NCBI GenBank assembly: GCA_002351955.1
Contig: DEHO01000078.1
Location: 2,780 to 18,480, forward strand
From: Flavobacteriales bacterium UBA2798
Lineage (GTDB): Bacteria; Bacteroidota; Bacteroidia; Flavobacteriales_D; UBA2798
DNA: 15,701 nucleotides
Direction: 5' to 3'
Positions within the stretch are counted from its first letter, which is position 1, and each line of letters begins with the position of its first letter. The translations under genes and the position numbers were made by a program. Below the pieces are notes generated by a model. The model saw nothing but the letters and a program-made list of their open reading frames with translations. It had not been told where the DNA came from and made no database searches. This document shows positions 7,377-14,291 of this stretch, piece after piece.

Positions 7377-8351
7377 TTATATCCTTAGCTCTGCAATGCG
7401 AATCGTGCTTTGATACTTTCCCCCCGGATAATGATCATTGTAATCGAAATTGAGCCAGACTTTATGGTTTACATCGACATGATAAAACAATGGTTTCCCT
7501 TCGCTTTCTTTTACAAACAGGACTTCCTTAACCAGATAATTGATGTTTTCGAGATCCTTCTGATTGCCAACCAATACTTCGGGATAAACATGCCCCATCG
7601 ACATCCCACCCACATCTACTTGTGTGCGGACCAACCTGACTTCTCCTCCAACAGCTTTAATGCAAGCTCCCATCAGGATGGAATAATCATCACAATCGCC
7701 TTTAAATTTCCCGTCGCTGCGTAATTGCATTACCGTTTCTGAAGCTTTTGCGAAATAATCACCATCAACTGGATCAAAAACATACCTCCATCGTTTACGG
7801 ATCTCTTTGAAAATAGAGAAGAACTGCACAACTCGAAGATTGTTTCCTGTTGCATAGCGTTCAAAGTGCATTACCGCAATTTCTGCAGCATAATTGCGCA
7901 CCAATGGATTTTTATAATCAACTGCATTTCTGAATTCACCTGCTTTCGGAAAAATCATATCATCCGGATCAACTTCTTCTTCAAATTCGAACCGAATAGC
8001 ACTTTGATTGATACTGTAGAGGAATGAACGGTAATCCTTAATTACTTCTCCGAAGGAATACCTGCCTATAAAGGATAGAACAATCATGGTGAATATTCCT
8101 GTAGCGAAGCAAAGAAAAAGCATGTGTCGGATTCTTCTTGCGAGATAATATACGCTGAGAAACACAATTATGAAAGTCAACACATGATCAATCCTCAAAT
8201 CGGTTCCCGGAAAATGAAAGGGCGGAACATGATTGTAAATGATGATGAATAAAGGAAACACCATCAGTAGCACGATCACAATGAGCGGTATCAACTGCCA
8301 TAGGGTCAATTCTCTCTTATGGCGTGGGGTATGTTCTGTGCTTTCGCTCAT
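7377..8351 (-). CDS. Membrane-anchored transglutaminase-like (cysteine protease fold) protein
   Basis: I chose the ATG at 8351 (MSESTEHTPR); an in-frame TTG at 8369 lies inside a promoter-like box. The 324-aa protein has a short basic N-terminus and three hydrophobic segments (about 18-40, 57-72, 78-97). A soluble domain follows with a transglutaminase-type triad: Cys220 in KGDCDDYS, His254 in MGHVYPEV and Asp303 or Asp306 in LNFDYNDHYPGG. This order Cys-His-Asp and the GDCDDYS context are typical of the superfamily, which includes peptidases and cross-linking enzymes. The substrate is unknown. The soluble domain's side of the membrane depends on topology and cannot be settled here. It is divergent from msrB and lies upstream of the cytochrome operon with a 62-base gap, so it may or may not be co-transcribed. 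Confidence 0.85.
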   Translation of the reverse strand: MSESTEHTPRHKRELTLWQLIPLIVIVLLMVFPLFIIIYNHVPPFHFPGTDLRIDHVLTFIIVFLSVYYLARRIRHMLFLCFATGIFTMIVLSFIGRYSFGEVIKDYRSFLYSINQSAIRFEFEEEVDPDDMIFPKAGEFRNAVDYKNPLVRNYAAEIAVMHFERYATGNNLRVVQFFSIFKEIRKRWRYVFDPVDGDYFAKASETVMQLRSDGKFKGDCDDYSILMGACIKAVGGEVRLVRTQVDVGGMSMGHVYPEVLVGNQKDLENINYLVKEVLFVKESEGKPLFYHVDVNHKVWLNFDYNDHYPGGKYQSTIRIAELRI

Positions 8352-8356
8352 TCGAA

Positions 8357-8364
8357 CAAAAATA
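8357..8364 (-). promoter_or_regulatory. Putative -7 box TATTTTTG ahead of the transglutaminase-like gene
   Basis: On the minus strand the word TATTTTTG fits the Bacteroidota -7 consensus TAnnTTTG, and it is followed after only five bases (TTCGA) by the chosen ATG at 8351. At the usual 19-base distance upstream there is TTCT rather than TTTG, so the -33 element is weak. If used, transcription would begin at or next to the start codon. Confidence 0.45.
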
Positions 8365-8439
8365 GGCAATGCGTGTTAGCTTAAGAACGAAAAAACTGTT
8401 TATTTCGTTATCTTATTCACGAATCTTTTATTCAGCGGT

Positions 8440-8838
8440 ATGCCTTTTCTTGTAAATAAGTCGGATGAAGAATGGAAACGGGAGTTAAATCCTGAGGAAT
8501 ACCGGGTGCTTCGCCTCAAAGGCACTGAGCGTCCTTTCACCGGAGAATATGCGATGCATTTCGAAAATGGAAATTATTCCTGTCGCGGTTGTGGTGAAGT
8601 GTTGTTTTCATCTGCTTCCAAATTTGATGCCCACTGCGGATGGCCCAGTTTTGACAGTGAATTGCCAGGTAATAAAATATCCAAGATTCGCGACACTTCA
8701 CATGGTATGATACGGACTGAAATTGTTTGTGCAAATTGCGGTGGACACCTTGGTCATTTGTTCGATGATGGTCCAACCAACACCGGTCTGCGTTATTGTG
8801 TAAATTCGGTTTCTATCCGATTCATTAAGGGAGAGTAG
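8440..8838 (+). CDS. msrB: Peptide-methionine (R)-S-oxide reductase MsrB
   Basis: The 132-residue protein is a full-length cytoplasmic MsrB, which reduces methionine-R-sulfoxide in proteins with thioredoxin-type reductants. Zinc-binding pairs are CRGC (48-51) and CANC (97-100). The catalytic Cys120 stands in LRYCVNSVSIRF, where the family may have Cys or selenocysteine. HCGWPSF (65-71) is the conserved substrate-side loop, and Cys66 is in the position that often helps resolve the sulfenic acid. GHLGHLFDDGP is also present. There is no export signal. It is a single gene, divergent from the transglutaminase-like gene and ending directly against the minus-strand CoA-binding gene with no spacer. 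Confidence 0.97.
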   Translation: MPFLVNKSDEEWKRELNPEEYRVLRLKGTERPFTGEYAMHFENGNYSCRGCGEVLFSSASKFDAHCGWPSFDSELPGNKISKIRDTSHGMIRTEIVCANCGGHLGHLFDDGPTNTGLRYCVNSVSIRFIKGE

Positions 8839-9198
8839 TTAATATCCTCCAGTGCGAAGCAATACCAGAGTGCAGGCCTCTTCCCATGCAATACCTTTTT
8901 CATTAAGCAATTTCTGAAGCTCTGGATTTTCTGTGCCGGGATTGAAAATAACACGACCGGGTTTTAAGGAAAGAATGTAAGGGTAAACAGGGACCTGATT
9001 TTTTGGACCGAGATACAATGTTACAGTATCCACATTTTCGAAATGGGGTGTTCCGGTTTCGATTGGAATTCCGTTCACCATTCCTGCCTTGTTGCCAACT
9101 GCAATTACAGGGTGACCATATTCCTGCAATAGTTTCATTGCCATATTCGAATACCTTTCGGTGTTTTCACTGGCACCAATAACGAGTGTCGTTTTCAT
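8839..9198 (-). CDS. CoA-binding domain protein (YccU-like)
   Basis: The 119-aa protein is a single Rossmann-like CoA-binding domain (CoA_binding_2): KTTLVIGASENTERYSNMA at the start, a hydrophobic beta strand and helix alternation, and FNPGTENPEL near 85-94. Related YccU-type proteins are of similar length and have no agreed role beyond likely binding of CoA or an acyl-CoA. Its ATG overlaps the TGA of the epimerase-like gene by four bases (ATGA), so the two are co-translated. Its stop codon abuts that of msrB (8836-8838) with no gap, which leaves no room for a separate terminator. Confidence 0.9.
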   Translation of the reverse strand: MKTTLVIGASENTERYSNMAMKLLQEYGHPVIAVGNKAGMVNGIPIETGTPHFENVDTVTLYLGPKNQVPVYPYILSLKPGRVIFNPGTENPELQKLLNEKGIAWEEACTLVLLRTGGY

Positions 9199-10193
9199 AA
9201 TGAGATAAAATCAAGTGTATTCACAAGTTCAGGCTGCAGGGCAAATGGTTTTCCCTTATGAATACCATAACCTTTAAACGGATCATTACTGATTAGAAAA
9301 GGACCGTCGAGATCTAGCATATCTGCATATTTTGAAAGTGAGAGAGCATGACTCACTCCCAATGTTGATTCTGACATACACCCGATCAGACGAAACAGAT
9401 TTTTTTCCTTAGCAAAACGAAGCATCGCCTCCGCCTCTAGTGGGCCTCCGCATTTCAGTAATTTAACGTTAACACCCGAGAAAAATGTATGTCTTTCGTG
9501 AAGATCATCCAGATTTTGGATGGATTCATCAGCAATGGAAGGCAATGGACTCGACTCAAGAAATTGTGCGTGTTTTTCCATTTCATCCTTGCCAAAAGGC
9601 TGCTCGATAAGTACAGCACCCTGATCTTTTAACCAATGCGTAAAGTCAAGCGCCTTTTCCACATTTGACCAGGCCTGATTCGCATCCACACAAAATGGAA
9701 GATTGCTGTGTTTTCTGAGTTGCAGCACAGGTGTTCGATCCGAATCTGAATTCAATTTCAATTTGAGGAATTTGAAATGCGCTGCACTTGTAAGTTTATC
9801 CTGAAGTACCTGTTCATTTTCGCACAAACCCAAGGTAAACGTACAGGGAACTTTCGATCGGATGGGGTAACGGGAATATCCCCCAAGATCGAGTAATGCT
9901 TCTTCCAATGCACATCGTACAAAAGAGTGATCGTTGGAGTAACGGTGAATTTGTTGCAAAGCCTCTTCAAAATCCCTAATGGGGCTAAGCCCGTCAAGGT
10001 CTGTATCTTTCAACCAGTTGATTACGCTTTCCGGAGTTTCTTCAAGATAGGGTGGGAGTGTAGCCTCACCGTAACCGCTTTTTCCCTTGAAACTCAGTCG
10101 TACAAAGACACTTGAAGTCCCTTCCCTTACACCGTGTGCCAGGCGGAAAGGATGATTGAATTTGAGTTGATAGTTTGCGTAGGCAATTTTCAC
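9195..10193 (-). CDS. Dipeptide epimerase-like enolase-superfamily enzyme (L-Ala-D/L-Glu epimerase type)
   Basis: The 332-residue protein starts with GTG at 10193; I see no better in-frame ATG. It is in the muconate-lactonizing/OSBS branch of the enolase superfamily. Visible active-site pieces are the KxK pair K144/K146 (LKLKLN), metal ligands D170 (VDANQAW), E197 (IEQPF) and D222 (ADES), and the second catalytic lysine in NVKLLKCGG (241-250). D294-L295-D296 in MLDLDGPFL matches the DxD substrate-binding pattern of L-Ala-D/L-Glu epimerases and argues against o-succinylbenzoate synthase. Such enzymes recycle murein dipeptides. Substrate specificity within this branch varies, so other dipeptides are possible. 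It is the first gene of a two-gene unit with the CoA-binding protein. Confidence 0.88.
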   Translation of the reverse strand: MKIAYANYQLKFNHPFRLAHGVREGTSSVFVRLSFKGKSGYGEATLPPYLEETPESVINWLKDTDLDGLSPIRDFEEALQQIHRYSNDHSFVRCALEEALLDLGGYSRYPIRSKVPCTFTLGLCENEQVLQDKLTSAAHFKFLKLKLNSDSDRTPVLQLRKHSNLPFCVDANQAWSNVEKALDFTHWLKDQGAVLIEQPFGKDEMEKHAQFLESSPLPSIADESIQNLDDLHERHTFFSGVNVKLLKCGGPLEAEAMLRFAKEKNLFRLIGCMSESTLGVSHALSLSKYADMLDLDGPFLISNDPFKGYGIHKGKPFALQPELVNTLDFISL

Positions 10194-10295
10194 AGGGTAA
10201 AAATAAAAGAGTTGAGCTTTGTTTAGGCGGAATTTAGACCGAGGTTGTTAACCGGATGTGGCTTAAAAAAAAGAGAAAAGTCGGCAAATCTCAGT

Positions 10296-10324
10296 TTTGT
10301 CTATTGCTTTATGCTCTAATTTTG
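10296..10324 (+). promoter_or_regulatory. Putative promoter TTTG-N17-TAATTTTG
   Basis: TTTG at 10296-10299 and a perfect TAnnTTTG (TAATTTTG) at 10317-10324 are separated by 17 bases, close to the -33/-7 arrangement of Bacteroidota primary sigma factor promoters. The ATG of the next gene follows five bases after the -7 box, so the mRNA would be leaderless or nearly so. Confidence 0.6.
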
Positions 10325-10329
10325 CAACG

Positions 10330-10767
10330 ATGAGCCTTGGTGGAGATATCGAAAAGCGGATTATTCAGGATCTAACCTGGATAAAAGGAAAATTCAGTTT
10401 AATGCGAAAAAACCTGAGTAAGGAATTTCGTAAAAGCAAAGTTGTTGCCGGCGATTTGCGCCATAATGCCGAACAGGCCCTGACAGATCTTCGGACTGGA
10501 AAGGTGTTTACAGACGATCATGCGCTTGAGAATTTACGCAACACACTGGGCGATTCGCTGAAAGCTGCAGGCATGACAGGGATATTTATTCTTCCCGGAG
10601 GTTCTGTCGGATTGATTGCTTTGCGTAAGATGCTTAAAAGCAAACCGGCTGAAAAATTAGGAATCGAAAATCTGCTTACGCTTACCGTTGAAGAAAGCCG
10701 GAAAATTGAAGAAGAAAAAAAGCAGGAAGAAGAAGGAAATGAGCAACCAAAGGATGAAGAAGAATAA
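10330..10767 (+). CDS. Hypothetical protein, one hydrophobic segment and acidic C-terminal tail
   Basis: The 145-residue protein starts at the ATG at 10330 (MSLGGDIEKR). A TTG at 10297 would add eleven residues read through the promoter itself. Residues 1-75 are charged and helical. At about 80-98 there is a glycine-interrupted hydrophobic stretch (GMTGIFILPGGSVGLIAL). The tail (120-145) is almost all Glu, Lys and Gln. The PGGSVGLIALRKMLKSK segment faintly recalls the core of LETM1-like proteins of Bacteroidota (...PGG..L...L.K.L), but the protein is far shorter than those, and I would not name it LETM1. It may be a peripheral or single-pass membrane protein. A four-helix membrane protein gene follows 57 bases downstream and is likely in the same unit. 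Confidence 0.75.
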   Translation: MSLGGDIEKRIIQDLTWIKGKFSLMRKNLSKEFRKSKVVAGDLRHNAEQALTDLRTGKVFTDDHALENLRNTLGDSLKAAGMTGIFILPGGSVGLIALRKMLKSKPAEKLGIENLLTLTVEESRKIEEEKKQEEEGNEQPKDEEE

Positions 10768-10824
10768 TCGTCCTTTCAGGATAAAGTGTTTTTCAACTGT
10801 TGTATTGTTTTAGATTTAGAAGGA

Positions 10825-11271
10825 ATGTTTACCTATGAAATACCCAATTGGTTAATCATTGTTGGAGCAATCGGACAAATGTTTACTGCTGTGGTGTATC
10901 CTTACGTACGACATGTAGTTTTTGATTGGTACAACGATATTAAAAAGCTAAAACCACTGAATCAGGAGATTGCAAAAACCTATGGTAGGTACATTCAGGG
11001 TTTGAACTTTTCGTTTGGATTGATATCAATTTTGTTTACCAATGATCTGAAAGACCAATCAGGTTTGGCAGTGGCGCTAACCGGATTAATTGCTGCATAT
11101 TGGACAGGAAAGGTAATCACTCAGTTTTCTTACTATCCGATGTATGAAATACCCAATAAGCCAATTATCAAAATCGGAGAACTGTTGATGAATACCTTGT
11201 TCATTACCTTTTCATTGCTTTTTATCTGGCTTTTTATATATAATATCACCGGATACCTTGCTACCGAATAA
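10825..11271 (+). CDS. Small integral membrane protein of unknown function (4 TM)
   Basis: I chose the ATG at 10825 (MFTYEIPNWL), which directly follows AGAAGGA. An in-frame GTG at 10786 would add thirteen residues that do not look like part of the protein. The 148-aa product has four hydrophobic segments at about 8-27, 57-72, 79-98 and 118-139, with charged loops between (DWYNDIKKLKPLNQ after the first). The repeated word YEIPN (4-8 and 107-111) precedes the first and the last segment, perhaps hinting at an internal duplication or two similar interface loops. I do not recognise the family. It is probably inner-membrane. It ends one base from the stop of the opposing YdeI-like gene. Confidence 0.78.
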   Translation: MFTYEIPNWLIIVGAIGQMFTAVVYPYVRHVVFDWYNDIKKLKPLNQEIAKTYGRYIQGLNFSFGLISILFTNDLKDQSGLAVALTGLIAAYWTGKVITQFSYYPMYEIPNKPIIKIGELLMNTLFITFSLLFIWLFIYNITGYLATE

Positions 11272-11272
11272 A

Positions 11273-11875
11273 TCACATTTTTTTCTTTTTTTCCTTTAGC
11301 ATGATAAGGGTTTGTTCAATTCTGCGAATACGGGTTTCTGCCTTTTTTGCTTCATTAATCCATTTGCAGAATTCTTTCTTATGAGAAGGCGCTAAACTTT
11401 CGAAAAAGTGTTGTGCGTCTTTGTTCTTTTTTTGTGAAAAAGCTTTATTCAATTCAGACGGCAGGTTAATCGAAATAATCGTTTTTGGACGTTTCAATTT
11501 GGGGGCACTTGAATTGCTTTCATTCAATTTCATGGCCTCCCGAATCAGATGTTCGAGATGTATTTGCTTGGGCAGATCCTCTATTTTTTTGAGTTTTCCC
11601 AGATTTCCCATGGCAGTTTTTCCAATCCTCTCAAGCAATCCTTCCGGATCAGGTAGTTCAATTCCTCTCCAGAATCCAAACGTACAATGCTCCTTAAATG
11701 CGGCCATACTGCATAAATTTCCCTTGTATTCGAAATTGGGGAATCCCCATTTTATCACTTCAACAGCTTCAGGACAAGTTTGGTGAACCAGATCCCGTAA
11801 GTGATTCATTATCGGTTGTGCAAAGGGTGAAGATTTGGCAATGTATCGGTCAACTTCAGGTATTCTTTTAGGCAT
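11273..11875 (-). CDS. DUF1801/YdeI (OmpD-associated) family protein
   Basis: The 200-residue protein has two parts. Residues 10-125 match DUF1801 (PEAVEVIKWGFPNFEYKGNLC, then AAFKEHCTFGFWRG), a small alpha/beta domain common in iron-binding-like and frataxin-like folds. Residues 135-200 match the YdeI/OmdA end: FFESLAPSHKKEFCKWINEAKKAETRIRRIEQTL, ending in a basic run (KEKKKKM). Relatives are called bacteriocin-protection or OmpD-associated proteins from limited data, so no specific role is sure. It is cytoplasmic, monocistronic, and converges tail to tail with the four-helix membrane protein. A 93-base divergent gap separates its ATG from the next gene. Confidence 0.92.
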   Translation of the reverse strand: MPKRIPEVDRYIAKSSPFAQPIMNHLRDLVHQTCPEAVEVIKWGFPNFEYKGNLCSMAAFKEHCTFGFWRGIELPDPEGLLERIGKTAMGNLGKLKKIEDLPKQIHLEHLIREAMKLNESNSSAPKLKRPKTIISINLPSELNKAFSQKKNKDAQHFFESLAPSHKKEFCKWINEAKKAETRIRRIEQTLIMLKEKKKKM

Positions 11876-11956
11876 GATTTTGGCTTTACGTATGTTAAAA
11901 TAATTAAATTTTGAAATCGAATCCTGGTCAAAAACAGTTTGATTTTATAAATTCTT

Positions 11957-11964
11957 TACCTTTC
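11957..11964 (+). promoter_or_regulatory. Weak -7-like box TACCTTTC
   Basis: TACCTTTC differs from TAnnTTTG only in the last base and stands four bases before the ATG at 11969. A TTTG at 11938-11941 lies 15 bases upstream, shorter than the usual spacing, so support is modest. Confidence 0.3.
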
Positions 11965-11968
11965 CATT

Positions 11969-12724
11969 ATGGCATTTGTCCGCATTTTGTTCTTACTGCT
12001 TATCCTTCAGCTGTTCAATGGCGGGAATGCTTTTGCCCAAGGTGACACGATTCGCATAAAAGTGAAAGTGACAGACGCGGATAATCCACATATCTGGATG
12101 AATTTTTTTGCGGTCAATAAACGCTCCAAGCAAGGAACATTCGGCGATAGATGGTCGGAATTCGATATGATTGTCATCAAAACAGATACGATCACCATTA
12201 AGTCAAACGGATATATTCCCGTACTATTTTCAATGAAGGATTCTGTTTCAGCACCATTAAAGGTATTTACGGTTAAGATGCATAAAGAAGCCATACTTCT
12301 TCCGGAGGCTACCGTTGTTGTAGTGCGTGAGTTCAAGGAGATTGAGAAGGATATTAAGCGCCTGGAGATGAAAAAAACTTCACCTTATACCGGTAACTAT
12401 ACTAAGATTGCCAGTCCGATTACTGCCTTATACGAAGCATTCAGCAAGGTAGAACAGGAAAAGCGTAAAGCTTCAAAACTGGAATACGAAGACCGCAAAC
12501 GTGAATTGTTGAAAGAGTTGCTCGCGAAATATGTGAAAGGAGATATCATTACCCTTTCCGAATCGGAGTTTGACGATTTTATTGCATTTGCCGATCCTGA
12601 TATGGAGTTTCTGCAACGCGCTTCGCAATACGATCTCATCATGTATTTCAAGACGCGATTTATGGAGTATGATTTGTATGTAAGAGTAAAAAATCTGGAA
12701 CCGGTTAAACAGCAAAATAAATAG
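11969..12724 (+). CDS. Exported protein with carboxypeptidase-regulatory-like N-terminal domain
   Basis: The 251-residue protein has a clear signal peptide (hydrophobic 4-17, cleavage near AFA-QGD at 23/24). After it comes a short beta-rich domain (about 25-108: IRIKVKVTDADNPHIWMNFFAVNKRS...DTITIKSNGYIPVLFSMKD...FTVKMHKE). This resembles the carboxypeptidase-regulatory-like or TonB-plug-associated domain often found on Bacteroidota periplasmic and outer-membrane proteins. The rest (110-250) is charged and helical (FKEIEKDIKRLEMKK, EQEKRKASKLEYEDRKRELLKELL), with no catalytic motif I can see. It probably acts in the periplasm, perhaps in envelope assembly. Similar signal-peptide proteins with this N-terminal domain are common and mostly uncharacterised. 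It is a single gene followed by a long AT-rich gap. Confidence 0.85.
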   Translation: MAFVRILFLLLILQLFNGGNAFAQGDTIRIKVKVTDADNPHIWMNFFAVNKRSKQGTFGDRWSEFDMIVIKTDTITIKSNGYIPVLFSMKDSVSAPLKVFTVKMHKEAILLPEATVVVVREFKEIEKDIKRLEMKKTSPYTGNYTKIASPITALYEAFSKVEQEKRKASKLEYEDRKRELLKELLAKYVKGDIITLSESEFDDFIAFADPDMEFLQRASQYDLIMYFKTRFMEYDLYVRVKNLEPVKQQNK

Positions 12725-12824
12725 TTGTTGGTTTAATTCCGCTGGTTAATATTTTGTAACTCACATCTTATACTTGGTAGACTATTGTTTTGCAATTTCT
12801 TTTATGAGATAACCTAAGAAAGGT

Positions 12825-12837
12825 TTTGCATTGCAAA
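12825..12837. repeat. Palindrome TTTGCATTGCAAA
   Basis: TTTGCA and TGCAAA flank a single T, a perfect dyad. Its reverse complement, TTTGCAATGCAAA, matches 13099-13111 at 12 of 13 positions, across the start codon of the ATPase. A third half-site, TTTGCAA, is at 12789-12795. The three could be operator sites, or may follow only from base composition. Confidence 0.5.
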
Positions 12838-12970
12838 TTTGTGATGTGAATGTTCCATTCAAAAAAAGTGTTTTTCTCCCCACTTACTATTGCTTTAGTG
12901 TATAATACTATCCTTAATTTTTTGTTTTTGAATAAAGAGTGAAATTTTTTTGTTTTAAATAGTTGATTTT

Positions 12971-12991
12971 CAAAAATCTATAGAATTTTTG
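12971..12991. repeat. Near-perfect dyad CAAAAATCTA / TAGAATTTTTG
   Basis: The ten-base left arm CAAAAATCTA pairs with TAGATTTTTG if one A in the right arm (TAGAATTTTTG) is bulged. The centre TCTATAGA is itself palindromic. It lies about 110 bases upstream of the ATPase start. It is AT-rich, so it is more likely a protein binding site than a stable RNA hairpin. Confidence 0.4.
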
Positions 12992-13045
12992 TTGATAGAT
13001 TGTCAGGTTAGAATTATAAATTTGTTAATTTTTTGACATAATTTT

Positions 13046-13091
13046 TGTAAATTGCGTCAGTTAAATGACTTTATTTATGTAAATTGCGTCA
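13046..13091. repeat. Exact 14-base direct repeat TGTAAATTGCGTCA, two copies, 32-base offset
   Basis: Copies lie at 13046-13059 and 13078-13091, identical over all 14 bases. The offset of 32 is about three helical turns, so both would face the same side of the DNA. The second ends three bases before the -7 box at 13095, a position that suggests regulation of the ATPase gene. Each copy also holds TAAATTGCG, close to a -7 element that lost one T, so tandem promoters from a small duplication are an alternative. Confidence 0.6.
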
Positions 13092-13094
13092 AAA

Positions 13095-13102
13095 TAATTT
13101 TG
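13095..13102 (+). promoter_or_regulatory. Putative -7 box TAATTTTG at the ATPase start
   Basis: TAATTTTG is a perfect TAnnTTTG, but it ends only two bases before the chosen ATG at 13105. TTTA at 13074-13077 lies 17 bases upstream as a weak -33. If this promoter is used, the mRNA would begin inside the start codon region, so the word could also be a coincidence or mark a later start. Confidence 0.35.
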
Positions 13103-13104
13103 CA

Positions 13105-14256
13105 ATGCAACCTGTATTTATACCGCGTGCCTTTGAAGCAGATTTTTTGAACTCTATTTTGCCACAAAAAGTTTTGATCATTTTGGGAGCAAGACGAGTC
13201 GGGAAAACGCAATTCATTAGACGACTGTTAGAGGAAAAGTTTACAGGTGATTACATGTTGTTTAATGGTGATGATCAGTCAACCATTGATGCATTCTCAG
13301 AACGAAAAATTGAAAATTTCCGCCGACTTTTTGGAACCCGTGAATTAATTGTGATTGATGAAGCACAGAAAATTCCGGACATCGGACAAAAATTGAAACT
13401 CATCGTTGATGAAATGGCGCATATTAAGGTGATAGCAACAGGATCATCTTTATTTGACCTAAGTAATAAATTGGGTGAACCATTGGTCGGAAGGGAGAAA
13501 ACTTTTTATCTATTTCCTTTATCACAATCGGAATTGAATTTTTATGAGGATCCGATTCAAACAAAAAACAAATTGGAAGAACGTTTGATTTTTGGGTCCT
13601 ATCCGGAACTCGAACAAGTTTCTGATTGGAAAGACAAAGCCGAATATCTCAATGGGATTGTCAATTCCTATTTATTAAGAGATATTCTTGAAATGGATGG
13701 AATCAGGAAGTCTGATAAATTAATGGATTTGCTTCGTCTCATTGCGCTTCAAATTGGAAAAGAAGTGCATAATGATGAGTTGGCTAATAATTTGAAAGGC
13801 ATCAGCAGGAATACAGTTGACCAATACCTTGATCTACTTTCAAAGGTTTTTGTTATTTACAGGGTTGGTGGATATAATCGAAATCTGCGAAAGGAAATAA
13901 CAAAATCCAGTAAATGGTATTTTTATGATAACGGAATCCGTAATGCTATTTTACGAAATTTCAATCGTATTGACTTTAGAACTGATAAGGGAGAATTGTG
14001 GGAAAATTATCTTATGTCTGAACGAATCAAAAGAAATCACTATCGAAGAAATTTCATCAATTCTTATTTCTGGAGAACTTATGATCAACAGGAAATAGAT
14101 CTTGTTGAAGAATCCGGTAATTCGTTGAACGCATTTGAATTTAAATGGTCAGCAGAAGCTAAAGTAAGAGTACCTGGAGCATGGAATAAAGCTTATCCTG
14201 AAGCAACATTTTCAGTAATTCACTCTGGTAATTACCTGCCATTTATAACTGAATAA
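13105..14256 (+). CDS. AAA-type ATPase with DUF4143 C-terminal domain
   Basis: The 383-aa protein starts at ATG 13105 (MQPVFIPRAFEADF), which gives the family's usual short lead into the nucleotide-binding site. The in-frame TTG at 13084 lies within the direct repeat. Walker A GARRVGKT is at about 28-35, Walker B LIVIDEAQ at 81-88 and the ATGSS sensor region at 111-115. The DUF4143 part follows (SYLLRDILEMDGIRKS around 186-202, then a winged-helix-like ISRNTVDQYLDLLSKV). It ends in a PD-(D/E)XK-like pattern: EIDLV near 328-332 and FEFKW near 342-346. Such ATPases occur in many copies in Bacteroidota and archaea and have no settled function; links to mobile elements and toxin-antitoxin-like roles have been suggested. 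It stands alone with an AT-rich leader, which fits a gained gene. Confidence 0.92.
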   Translation: MQPVFIPRAFEADFLNSILPQKVLIILGARRVGKTQFIRRLLEEKFTGDYMLFNGDDQSTIDAFSERKIENFRRLFGTRELIVIDEAQKIPDIGQKLKLIVDEMAHIKVIATGSSLFDLSNKLGEPLVGREKTFYLFPLSQSELNFYEDPIQTKNKLEERLIFGSYPELEQVSDWKDKAEYLNGIVNSYLLRDILEMDGIRKSDKLMDLLRLIALQIGKEVHNDELANNLKGISRNTVDQYLDLLSKVFVIYRVGGYNRNLRKEITKSSKWYFYDNGIRNAILRNFNRIDFRTDKGELWENYLMSERIKRNHYRRNFINSYFWRTYDQQEIDLVEESGNSLNAFEFKWSAEAKVRVPGAWNKAYPEATFSVIHSGNYLPFITE

Positions 14257-14291
14257 GAATTCCTGAAGTTGGAAAGATGAATCCACTTCCA

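Larger units (their letters stand above)
12725..13104. other. 380-bp AT-rich intergenic leader with operator-like repeats
   Basis: No believable coding frame lies here. The stretch is visibly richer in A and T than the genes on its left. It contains a 13-base palindrome (12825-12837), a near-perfect 20-base dyad (12971-12991), an exact 14-base direct repeat at 32-base offset (13046-13091) and a -7 box (13095-13102). A smaller tandem pair AATTTTTTGTTTT / AATTTTTTTGTTTT lies near 12916 and 12942. I see no strong GC stem followed by a T run. Everything points to a regulatory leader of the ATPase gene or to foreign DNA brought with it. Confidence 0.6.

Noticed and set aside
12866..12886. Stem AAGTG/CACTT near the AT-rich leader
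   Set aside because: It has five pairs and a ten-base loop, which is too weak to call a structure or terminator.
14257..14291. Bidirectional terminator between the ATPase and the 86-aa gene
   Set aside because: Only weak GGAA/TTCC complementarity is seen, with no good stem.
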